Below, piece by piece: positions 22,360 to 32,807 of a DNA stretch of 64,000 nucleotides (the stretch's first letter is position 1; each line of letters starts with the position of its first letter). Source of the DNA: Thamnaconus septentrionalis (taxonomy: Eukaryota; Chordata; Actinopteri; Tetraodontiformes; Monacanthidae); contig CM020515.1 in NCBI GenBank assembly GCA_009823395.1, forward strand, positions 12,966,489-13,030,488, read 5' to 3'. Both the position numbers and the translations under genes were made by a program. The notes under the pieces are model-generated. The model did not search any database. It was not told where the DNA came from and worked only from the letters and a program-made list of their open reading frames with translations.

Positions 22360-24867
22360 ATTGTATAAATATACGTACTGTTTAATTATCCATAAAATAT
22401 AAAGCCTAGCTTCAGCGGCCCAATGACCTCTAGAGTATTTCAGCAAATCGATTTTAGCCCGGCTGAGGGAATTTTGCACATATGCACATCTCATGCTGTA
22501 ATGATAAGACACGATGTGTTCAGCAGACCTTGCAAGTCTTTGTTTGTTTGTAATGTTATTTGAGGTCTTTTGCCTTTTGGGGTATTTTAATTATTTTTTT
22601 TACTGTCTCTGTAAATGTCTTATAGGTGTTTGCTCCCTGCGTCGCTCGGCGTCTGACAAACAAACAAGCCATTCATGGGATGGCCAGACTTTCCCAGACA
22701 CTCGGCCGTTATGTTTAGACATTCTTACGGTGGGGGAAAAAGAGCCTGTTTGCGGTTTGAGCTGTTCAACTTTCCCATGTTTCGCTCTCTGCCGTTGTTT
22801 CTCTTCCACATTTTTCACTCTTGCTTCCCCCTCAGTTCTCTCTCACTCTCTTGTTGCCTGGTGTTTGTCTGTTGGGTCTGTCTATGAGCAGAAAGTGTTT
22901 TAATCAGTCTTGGCTCATGTAAGTGGTCTTAGAAGCGCTGCTCATCTTCCTGAACCTGGGGAGAAAGATGGGATTGGACCCCAAGAGGCCACCTCAATGT
23001 CATTGTCTCACTTTAAATGATGTGCGAGTCCTGAACAAATAGTTATAGACCTCAGTTCATTTACTGACTCGTGAGTCATGACCACTCATCCTGCATCAAC
23101 AACATCCGTACGCCGTCAGCTTTTGATTTTGATTTTCTCTTGTTGTGTGGCCAGTTTCTGTTTGAAACAGGGTGCAGCCGCTGCCTAAACCCCTGGAGTC
23201 TGTTGAGTCATGCCCTGTCTACTACGAAACCATAGCGACCGCAATGTATTTGTGTGATTTGTCGAATGTTTTTGAAATTCGCGATCAGCCTCAATCAAGG
23301 TGAGAAGAAAAGGCGCTTTCATGCGGGGATGAAAAATGTGCAGACGTGGAGATGGGCGGTCGGTTTGTGTTGTAGGCCGCCACCCCCGCTGACCTCAAAA
23401 CTGAACGTTTACGTCTGTTTATCCAAAACTGTTGCGTTCAGATTATCCACCAGTGCATCCTCGGGTGAAGGAGGGATTGACACCCTGGGCAAATCGACCA
23501 GTGTGTCGCAGACCATTTCGATTTGCCTGTCAGTCTTATGTGAATGTCTTTAGACTGTGGACGCACAAAAATGAGAACTGACTGGGACACTTGATCTTCT
23601 TACTATTTGGTGACCACTAACCACTACAACGCTGTCTCACCCTACTCTGATCCCCATCAAAAAAAAAAAAAAAGAAATTGTCTCACTCGAAACCTATATT
23701 TCTTTCCCCACTGCATGCAAACTCCTCCAGTGTGCTTTCCCATGACACTGACCGTCAGGAGACTGTGGTAAACGGTCTTAAATGTTCTGCTGGAGGTTTT
23801 TTCCTCGAGCTTTACAGCCTGAAAAGGTTCGAATGATCTAATCTAATGACTCCTTAATGGTGCCCAATTTGGGTTTTATCGTCTGCCCCCCCACCCGTGT
23901 TCTCTGGAACCCTGTCTGACAGGCTTAATTAGTTTTGTCTCTTTTATGGCCAAACCCAATCACTGGATTAGATCTAAATCTGCCGGCTTTAACTCCTGCC
24001 TCCGCATGCCAATGTTTTGTTCAGGCCCGGGCATATAACTCAGGCCACCTTGCTGTTCTTGACTCTCCTTTATGTTTGTCTTGGCACCGTGCCCCCACCT
24101 CCCACCCCACCTCCAACACCCTCCTATGATCAATTTGGCCTCACCCACCTTTTTAAACGCAAACCGTGCCAGCTCATTTTCAGATGGCCAAAAGTTGTTA
24201 TTGTATATATTTTTTTCCAAAATTTGGAGAATATTGAATGATTGAAAAGATAGATTATGCCAATACACTGTTGTTAAGTAATTTTTTTTTTTTGCATATT
24301 TGTTTATTCCTCATTGTGTCATCAGTTGTGACAGTGTTTAAAAAGACTTGGATGACAACAACTGACGAACCATGTTTCAGTTCATTTTCCACTGTTAACG
24401 AGTGAGGGGATCTTAATGTCCAGATGTGGCTCCTCTGTTGAAGTCTTGAAATAAAGTTGCCATTCAATTTATAGCCCTTACATTTTTTTTGTAATTCCAA
24501 ACTTAAGTGCCCCCCGGTAGCCTAAACATGAAGCTCTGTCACCAGCATAGCTGATGGCAATTTTTCTGATGACATTGGCTTCAGATACTTTCTGATGTTC
24601 ATCAAGAGATTAAAAAAGGTAAAACTAGACTAGAAAATGTCTGTATTTGAAATGTTGAACTTGCATTAACGCTGTGAGGTGCCAAATATTTCCTACACGT
24701 AACCTGCACCCTGGGGCTCAGGTTTACCGCGCTTAACCCTCTGCCACAGTCGCACAGGTTGTGTGCCAAGATGTGTTCCCTCAAAAGCAGCTTCACACAA
24801 CATGACAGGCTTGGCTTCCTCCATGAAGGCGGTTTAGCTGGAAAAAAATTGCTTCCTTCCCGCCTTC
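22360..24867. other. Non-coding stretch, no gene seen
   Basis: Frames of 129 (22,514-22,903) and 102 codons (23,960-24,268, minus) have no recognised domain or splice context. A runs occur at 23,659-23,673 and 24,283-24,293. Confidence 0.5.
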
Positions 24868-25134
24868 GTGTTCAGGGAGACCGCAGAGCGAGAGAGAAAA
24901 AAAATCCTCTCCTCCCTCGATCGCCTCGGTATTATACTTCCTGAATTCCTCCCGTGGAAATGCCGAGTTGAACCCGACTGGCCGGGACCTTTTCCACAGT
25001 GCAACAAGTGGTGCGTTGTGCGGGTTTTAACTCCGGGGTCCCCTCCAGTCTGCAGGTGCCGGGAGATTGTGAAGCACACCTGTGGAGGATTGCGCAAACC
25101 CGGAGATCCCACCTGTACGGCCCTCGATCGATGA
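24868..25134 (+). other. Unrecognised Cys-rich small open frame (88 codons)
   Basis: The second half of this frame carries eight cysteines in about 55 residues, including CNKWC, CRC, HTCGG and DPTC, with prolines and glycines between them. That spacing is reminiscent of small extracellular Cys-rich domains. There is no signal peptide, no family match that I can name, and no clear splice framing. A donor-like CAG-GTGCCGGG is seen inside the frame near 25,054. It is most likely a chance frame. Confidence 0.15.
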
Positions 25135-28100
25135 ACGATCTGTGTTTTATGTGTGGAACTCTTCAATATACTTACATGTTCTCCTTTTCCTTGGTTTCAA
25201 TCAACATTTTGATCCTTTACCTGCAAGAGATGGTGGTCTGCAGCCGTGGGGGTTCCACCCAGAGCCCCCCGACCGCAACCTCAGCACCACCAAGACGCCC
25301 TCCGTCGGTTCAGACCGTCGGAGTGCAGGAGCGAGCTGACCCAAACTTCCCAGGATGAGAAAAACTTTAAATCTAAATGTTATTCTTCAGGGTCCTCAAA
25401 GGATACATTGTGTGGGGATCCAGAAGGACATACCAGGCTGTGAAAGAGCCTCTTTCTTGTTTTCTGCCCGTTGGCCCCCTCCCAGTCTCTCCACAGCGGC
25501 CTGTCTCTCTCTGACAACAGCTGCTTGCTGCCTGTGGAGGCCGGGGGTGAGCGGTGCAGCTCCAGACATCTGTAGGCCCGGAGCTTTGGGCTGCTTAGCT
25601 CTCTCTTTCTCTTTCTGCGCAAACACACGCACACATGCACTCGCGCCCGCGCGCCCGCCCGCACGCACGCACGTTGGAGCCCACAGTCTGGCAAGTACAA
25701 AGGGCCACATTCATCCCTCTCATACAGTTTCTACTGGTGAAGAGGTCGTCTGAAGCTCCCAAGCTCTCGCTCTTTTCCGCCACCTCTCTCTCTCTGCATC
25801 GCTCCTGATTCTTTTCAACTTTTTCCCCAAACTCCGTCTTTCTCCGGCAAAAAAAAATAAAAACCCCAAACCACGCTACCAGTCGGCTCCCCCCGAGCCT
25901 CACATCATCATGAAACATTAAGAGGCTGTGGTTAGCAGCGATGACGAGGGCCACATGTCCCAATTAGGGGAGATATATTCTCCCCCTTTTGGGAGGAAAA
26001 CAAATTGACCCATGTTTGCCTTTTTTTAGTAATATTGTGAAAAATAAGTGGGAAAGTGAATTTAATGCCTGTATGTACCGTTGTGTGCATTTTTTCCTTT
26101 TGCTTTTTTTTTTTTTTTTTTTTACCTCCTAACCCTGAGAACAAGCATTCCAGTGCAGAGAGACTTGCCGACTAAGTTCACAAAAGGATACTGAGAGAGG
26201 CCAGAGCGAACAGAGATCCTTTGTACAGGATGAATGTGGCCATGAGAAGTTTGCGAATGGAATGGCTTGAGAGACATCGCAAAGTTGCTTTAAAGCAAAG
26301 GGGAAAAAAAGAAAAGAAAAGCGGAAAGTCCTCTTTGGTAGAAAACTCACATTTAAAGGCCCGATGTGCAACATTTCAAAGGGTCTGTTGGCATGCACTG
26401 AAATAGAAAATGCATTTGTGTGTTTGTACTTGTATAAACTGGCTAAAGATAAATAACTGCTGCGTCTTCATTCTTCTGCTTACATAAATAGCAGCTCTTT
26501 GACACTGACCATGAGGAGACTGTTGGACCTTTGTTCACTTCCACATTTCCACTAAAGCCCAGCATGTGGATGTTAAAGTCATTTTGTGTTTTTTTTTTTT
26601 GTCCGTTACATCATAACTGGTTTAAGAAAGGTGTGAGATTAGGTGGGATTAACCTCGAGGTGACAAAACTGAATCAGGTTGATGTCACCTCCTTCTTCCA
26701 TGTCATGTCATTCAGCCGACTGGTCTGATTGCAATTTATTGTTTGATAGCTGAAGTTAAGGTGACAACACCGACACGGACATAAAGTCACTTCTTTGTGA
26801 TTGAACCTTACGCACGAGGCCTTTAAACAGTGGATGCTATGGCTTTTGGAGCAGGATCATTTGCAGCATCTCGCCTGGAAAACCACTATTACTACCGCTA
26901 TTTCCAACTTTTAAACACAACAGAGAGTTTTCCAGAAGTTTTGAGAATTTGGCCTCTGAGTGTCTGCATATCTGAAGAGCCTGTGAGAAGTGAATTGAAG
27001 ACAGCTTGCTGCACTCATGTGCTGTAGCTGTCACTGAAGTTTTGGAATTTCTGAATGCTGGAATGCTGAAGATAATTCCAGTTGTGTTGCAGTTTCGGTG
27101 TCCTGTCTTTTTCCATTTCCAGTCCTCCGTTTTGAACGAACTAATTTTTTCTTCTACTGAGAGGAAAACTGTATTGCAGATGTCTTTTGCAGATTTTATA
27201 TAAATAAATTACATACATTTTTAGGATAGGGTTTTCTCCAATTAGGTGCATTCATCTTGCTTAAAACAGCACAATAGTACTGAATTAGCCCAGTACTAAA
27301 AATCAAAAAAATTTTTTTTTTTTTTTAAGTACAGCTTGTAGCATTTTCAGTAAACTTCAAAAGTTAATTAACTCCCCTAAATCCTCCAAAACTCTGGGGA
27401 AATTCTATCTTTAGTGTTTAACCGCCGTGAAGGTTTCTCACTGCAGCTGAGCTCCACACACCGCAGCACGTGTGTGCTCTCGCTCTGCCCGCAACACACA
27501 GCCGGAGCGAAGCGCAACTTGTCCGCTCATCTGCTTCTGATTAGTGACGACATGAGCGATGCCAAATGGGAGATATGGATCTCATTCCTCCGCAGACAAA
27601 GCCTCATTCATTGGCAGAAGGCTCAGATGTGGGAAGACGGTTTCTCTCCAGACTTGGACCCCGAGCTAGTCTGCTCTTCCAGGGTCTCCCGCCGCCCCGA
27701 GAACCAGGTGGGGAAGGCGGAGCAGCCGAGGGTTGTGTCACACATTTGGATTGGTCGTTCGCGGTGGTTCTGGGCCACGGAGCAGCCTAAACAACTGTGG
27801 ATTGTTCACATCAAGGGACAATAAGTTGGCTGCACCGCCTGATGTTGTTCAGCGCAACAAATCTTCAAACCTGTGTTTCGTGTCCTTTGGACGACATACA
27901 AGATGCCATAACTTCATGAGGCATCTCCGTGTCTGCCATTGTTGTACTTGGCCAAGACCACGGTTGACTTTTTGCCCGTAGCAAGGAGTCGAACGCCTGT
28001 AGAAAAATCCCTGACAGCTGTGCAGGGGTTGGCACGCCTCGAGAGGACAGGCAAGGATATTTGCTGGCAGCTAGCTCACTATCTCTTGGAGCTGCACTGT

Positions 28101-28688
28101 GTGACTGGGTGATGAAACAAGTAGTACGTTGTGACATTAACCGTTTCTAATGTACAACCTCGAAAAGAAAGACTTAAAGAGCACCACTATGCAAAATGGG
28201 GGAAGGGGAGGAAAGTTGCTGTTCGGCTAAATGATGGGGAATTTTGCAAAGGAGTATAGACAGAGGAGTGGAAAATGTTCGGACATACTGCTTTATGATG
28301 CAGAAACGTGAATGTGCACACGGCTGTGTGCTTGATTGTGTCAGGTTGTATTTATTTTTCTTAGCCATGGAGACAGCTCTGTTGGGAAACAAAGCAGAAT
28401 ATGGGTGTGCATGTAAAGATAGCGACTGATACGACAGAAGAGTCTTTGTTTCGAATGTCAGCAGCGATGTCATGTTTCAGGTGCGGAAGTAAAGGCTCGT
28501 CCAGGCTGGTTGTCAAGGTGGCGTGCAACAGAGGAACAGATCAGTTTTTCTACTTTTGGACTTAGCGTTTCTCTGTCCCACTTGGCAGCTCTAGTTGGTT
28601 GTTGACCTCACCTGCATCCATCCAACATCGGGCCTGGATTACCAAGTGCTGGGCGTTTTTGGCACAGGCGTGCAAAATGTCGTAACTT
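25135..28688. other. Non-coding stretch, no gene seen
   Basis: Contains an alternating purine-pyrimidine CA/CG tract (25,621-25,673, potential Z-DNA), a T run (26,105-26,123), a T run (27,310-27,326) and two GC-rich patches (25,250-25,330; 27,640-27,780). The phrase AAAGGCCCGATGTGCAACATTT at 26,355 resembles a widespread fish repeat end, but its limits are not visible. Confidence 0.45.
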
Positions 28689-29039
28689 TTGAAAGACAGT
28701 CTCATCCTATTGTTTGCACATTCCATTTTTCCTGATGATTCAGTTATTGTTAGATATCAGATGAACGCCCTGTTTCTGATGGGATTTATGGTCACTGACA
28801 TAGCTGGGAGGCAGCTTGGGTTTTTTAGATCATGCATGCAGCTTCAGACGTGTTATACTTTTCCAGGAGCTGCACTATTTGTGCAAGACAACACAGTCTG
28901 TGTTCAACAGTCCAAGAAAAGCACACATTTGCTTTCTTTGGTAAACATTCCTTCTTGTTTTTGCAAAAGCTGTCAGTTGGTGTTAGGTATGCATTACTCC
29001 TCCAGCTTCCCTGTTATTCAAAATTGTTACTGTCAGCGA
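28689..29039. other. Unassigned sequence upstream of the Tc1 remnant
   Basis: This is continuous with the open frame that runs into the transposase piece, but I see no Tc1 similarity in it. It may be an unrelated flank or a very diverged part of the element. Confidence 0.4.
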
Positions 29040-29501
29040 ACTCCATCCTGTACTTCTTTTGCTACCTCCACTTGGACCGAGCATCATATTAACACCTCAT
29101 TATACCTGAGGATTCTTGCTGACCATGTCCATCCCTTCATTACAACAGTGTTCCATCCCCCGATGGCTGCTTCCAGCAGGATAATCTGCCGTGTCGCAAA
29201 ACTGGAATCCTGTCAAACTGCTTTCTTCCTTGAACATGGTGAAGAGTTCACTGTACTCCAGTGGCCTCCACCAGACATCAGTTCTGTAGAGCACCTTTGG
29301 GATATGGCAGAACAGGAGATTTGCGGCACGGATGTGCCACCGACAAACCACAGCAAAGTGTGTGAAGAAGTCATGTCGGTCTGAGGAATATTTCTATCAC
29401 TTTGTTGAAGCTATACCACTCAGAATGAGGGCAGCCCTGAAGCCAAAAGAGGCCCACTCTAATCCCAGCAAGGTGTACCTGATAAAGTCACAGCTGAGTG
29501 T
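29040..29501 (+). pseudogene. Decayed Tc1-like transposase, C-terminal part, with 3' end
   Basis: The segment encodes the end of the DDE catalytic domain of a Tc1/mariner transposase. LADHVHPF and then HGEEFTVLQWPP and VEHLWD lie in one frame. The catalytic QQDN-x-PC block (Asp codon 29,180-29,182) lies in another frame, and the catalytic Glu (29,289-29,291, in VEHLW) is back in the first. Between Asp and Glu the spacing is 109 bases, where DD34E proteins have 105, so there is a net +1 shift. A stop at 29,382 follows, and then CAGCAAGGTGTACCTGATAAAG, the usual 3' end of fish Tc1 elements. The N-terminal paired-like DNA-binding part is missing. The 231-codon open frame at 28,689-29,384 is only partly transposase. 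Confidence 0.85.
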
Positions 29502-30276
29502 CTGTGCAAGTGCATAATGATCCTCCATCCCTTTAGCAGTAACCATTGAGAGTCAAAGCAGGAACCAAGTGGTGTAGCTAGTCAACTTGACATGATCCGA
29601 GTACAGCACAGCCAGGTTTCCTCTGTAATCTGCGAAAACAAGCAAATGTTTTTGGTCTTTTCTGTCCCGGGCGCTCCCCTCCCTCCTGCACGGCACGGAG
29701 CAAGGGTTCATTTGAAAGGCGCTGTTTGTTAAGGCTTTAGCGGTTAGTAAGTGCTTCCTTTGTTCGGTGGGAGCGCGGAGACGGGGGGTTAATATCTCCC
29801 AGGGAGTGCACACAAAGAGAGCCTTCAGCTCCCCTGGCCGGAGAGGGGTGGCCAGATGAATGAGGCCGGGCCGAGGGGCAAAGGTGCCAGGGAGGGCACC
29901 GCAGGGTGGGGAGGTTCAGGGGAGAGTCCTGGAGGTCACGGAGTATTAAAGCTGTTGGGTAGGGGTTAAAAGGGCTGCAGGGGGTATAAAGTGAGACGAG
30001 GAGTGGGCAACTCCTAAATCAAATTGAGTTAGAGGCCCGTGGGGGGGTGGGAGGGAGGTTGGCTGGTTAAACGGAAATTTGAACGGAAAGGAAATGCAAC
30101 TGCAGCTTGGTGACATAGCTCCCATATCCCATGGAGTACTGGGGGAAGCCCACCAACCCAATGCCAAGTGGTGGGATTTTGGGGGATATTAAGTGTTAAC
30201 ACTGTTTGGACAAGCTCCCCTGGGACCCTCGCGGTTTGTGCGGTTTCTTGAGCCAGGTGCCACAGGTGGCAGTGTG
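29502..30276. other. Non-coding stretch, no gene seen
   Basis: G-rich at 29,820-30,060, including GGGGGGGTGGGAGGG near 30,041-30,055. No exon recognised. Confidence 0.5.
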
Positions 30277-30313
30277 AGCTCAGCTCAGCTCAGCTCAACT
30301 CAGCTCAGCTCAG
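30277..30313. repeat. (AGCTC)n pentanucleotide repeat
   Basis: About seven AGCTC units, one carrying a G-to-A change (CTCAACTC). Each unit contains the self-complementary AGCT. Confidence 0.9.
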
Positions 30314-31190
30314 TGCAGCCAGAGTGGGAAGCAGTGAGCCGCAGTGGTGGAATCAGGATGGGAAAAGCCCTGCATGGCAGGCGAGAACAAGCAGAACAGT
30401 GTGTCAGGGCTGCCTATCAGAGATAATGGGGGGTTGGGAGGGGTGGAGAAAATTTTTGTTCTTGTAAATTTAAATTTCAATACAATATTCTTCTGGTATT
30501 TTGTTTTTGTATTTATTCATTTATATGCAAGTTTTTCCATGCTTGTTAAACCATAGTGTAACCTCATTGTAAGCACAGAGTTTGTATTACTGGGTTTTTT
30601 TGTAGTTCTGGGATGGATTGTACAAGAAAATCCTCATGACTTCATAGGTTTTATGTAAACAAAGGTTCTGTTATTTTTCCTGTTTACAATGCTGCAGGCT
30701 GGTACTTCTGGGCTTCTACGGAAAGCCCAGAAGAAACCTGAAGTTCTGCCCATCTTCCTGTACAGTCAGTGTATAGAGCCAGGCTCTTGGAGGCTATACT
30801 GATGTCTCCATCTTCTCCTCTCTGCCACTGACCTACTGAGGTGAGGGCAAGAGGAGGGGAGAGAATTATCCGACTGAGTGCGACTCTTCCCACGGAACCC
30901 CGATTGGATTCCCGCAGCGACTCGGCCGAGCCAATGCTCTCTTTGTGCCCGTCTATCGGACTTCCTCTCTCCCTTGCACACTGCCCTCTCTGTGCCCTGC
31001 AGCCCAGGATCTGCCACTGGCTTTTCTTATTTCTATGGGACTTTGTTGGCCCCGAATCAGCCAAATCACGAACGGGTTCAGTGCACTGTCTCTGTATATG
31101 GCTAATCATGTGGATAATTGAGGGGTGTAGTGGTGAACGCTCGCTGTCAGAGCTGCAGATATTGATTTGATGATTTAATTTTCCCAACAG
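30314..31190. other. Non-coding stretch, no gene seen
   Basis: Overlapping frames on both strands (30,684-31,187) with no recognisable domain. Ends at a possible splice acceptor. Confidence 0.45.
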
Positions 31191-31258
31191 GAAAGTGGTC
31201 GAGGAATCTGTGATACAGACTTTCTCCTTAGAAGGTAGGTCCCATCTGCCAGGCTCAG
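31191..31258 (+). other. Candidate short exon with two possible donors
   Basis: The acceptor TTTAATTTTCCCAACAG ends at 31,190. Donors are seen at 31,235 (AAG-GTAGGT; exon of 44 bp) and 31,259 (CAG-GTAAGT; exon of 68 bp). The second is the stronger match to consensus. In the 68-bp version one frame is open throughout and reads VVEESVIQTFSLEGRSHLPG. I cannot tie it to a known protein. Tandem donors 24 bp apart would add or drop eight residues. Confidence 0.3.
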
Positions 31259-32718
31259 GTAAGTCCGTTGGCTTTTCCTGTTATAACTGAATACTGCAAT
31301 GTGTATATTCATCATACCTCAAGTTTGCGCGCACAGATTTTTTTTTTCCTGTGCATGCAATTATAAAAACTTGGCGAGGAATTTTGTGTCAGTTGAAGAT
31401 GGCTGCAGTTGTGTGTTGTAGGTTAAACAAAGGTTAAACAAATAACGTTCATCAAACCACACCAGTGCAGGTGTCAAATTGTCATGTATATGTGTATTTA
31501 TTTTGTGTGTGTGCCATTCAGCAAGGTGTGGGCCAGCAATGTTTTCATGTTTGGTTAGGAAATATTTGTTTTAATCCACGGTATAGGACACATACGGGAA
31601 ATGTTGTTGCTGGTAGTTTTCTTTGGATAAGGGCCAGAGTCCAATCGTCAGATGGAATTTTCTCTCATTTCTGGACGAATTTTACATCCGCGTGGGAATA
31701 GGGACCAAATCCACAAGGTGTGAAAGCTTCTACAATCACCCTCTTATTTCATTGGCCATGAATTTATGTTTAAAGTTTTTTCAATCCAGTGAACCCCCAT
31801 CTCGTCCTACGGATGAGCTCACCCGAACCCGGCTTGCAGTCCGAGCACAGTGCTGCTCCGGCTCTCGTGTAAATGCAGTTGTGTGGAGACATAATATTTA
31901 TTCTCTCTAATCCGCCTCTCTGTATTCCTCGGCCTTCGGGAGTGCAGCCGTGTGCCAACAACAGCAGCGCCCCTCCCTTCTTCTCCTCTCCCTGCCTGCC
32001 GCCCACTCTCTGTTGCGGCGGTCACGTCCGCAGATCGGGGCGGCAGGTGACACAATAAAAAGAGGGCACGTCCAGTTAGCATTGCTGATATATATCCGCC
32101 ATGGGAACAACGGAGGCCTTGTTTGTCCTGCGCTGATAAAATGGTGCTGACATGTACTATTAGGCTCGACTGTTTTGCTTTGCTGAATCAATTTCCTCAT
32201 TGTGCACCAACGGAAACACGGTAAAGCTTCTCCAGTGAGCTGTGCGCCATACATCTTCCTGTTTCTGTGAAGCAGAATGTGCTGCTAATGTGGGGGCACC
32301 GGTATTGACTTTGCTGCCCAATTCCTTTTTTTTTTTTTGTCGGTAACCTTCAGTTAATATTACCATGGAATCATTGCAGGTACCGTAAATGTATGAATAA
32401 CCAGGATTGTTTGTGCAGGTGTCCATTCACATGAACCTGAGTATTTTGACATGCTTTGTGTTTTTTTAAGCAGCAGAAAGGTGAGTCCTATTGAATGTCC
32501 AGATTAGAAACACACTCTGTTGTTCTCCTCTCAAAATTTCAGAAATGTTCCTTTCGTCCCATCAGGAAATGAAAAAAAAAAACATCTGCTGAAGATCATT
32601 TTTCATTCATTACACATAATTTAAATTTTTGACTCTTACATGAATGAAGTCATCAGCCTTGTGGTCAGGGAATTCACAAGGAGAACTGGTTCACTGTGGC
32701 CTTGATTTGCCCTGCAAG
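31259..32718. other. Non-coding stretch, no gene seen
   Basis: T runs at 31,338-31,347 and 32,327-32,339. CpG is modestly raised at 31,800-32,060. No exon recognised. Confidence 0.5.
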
Positions 32719-32807
32719 ACTCCGGTTTGGGGCTTGGTCCGATGGACAGGGCCGACTCTGAGAACATTTTCCAAGGCTACGTCACGCAGCAGATCCAAAG
32801 AGCCCAG
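32719..32807 (+). other. Candidate exon with an in-frame ATG
   Basis: An acceptor-like TTTGCCCTGCAAG ends at 32,718 and a donor, CAG-GTAGAT, begins at 32,808. An ATG at 32,742 opens a 22-codon frame (MDRADSENIFQGYVTQQIQR, then AQ) that reaches the donor in phase 0. Upstream in the same frame is a TGA at 32,703, so this could be a first coding exon. The peptide looks soluble and helical but matches nothing I can name. Confidence 0.3.
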
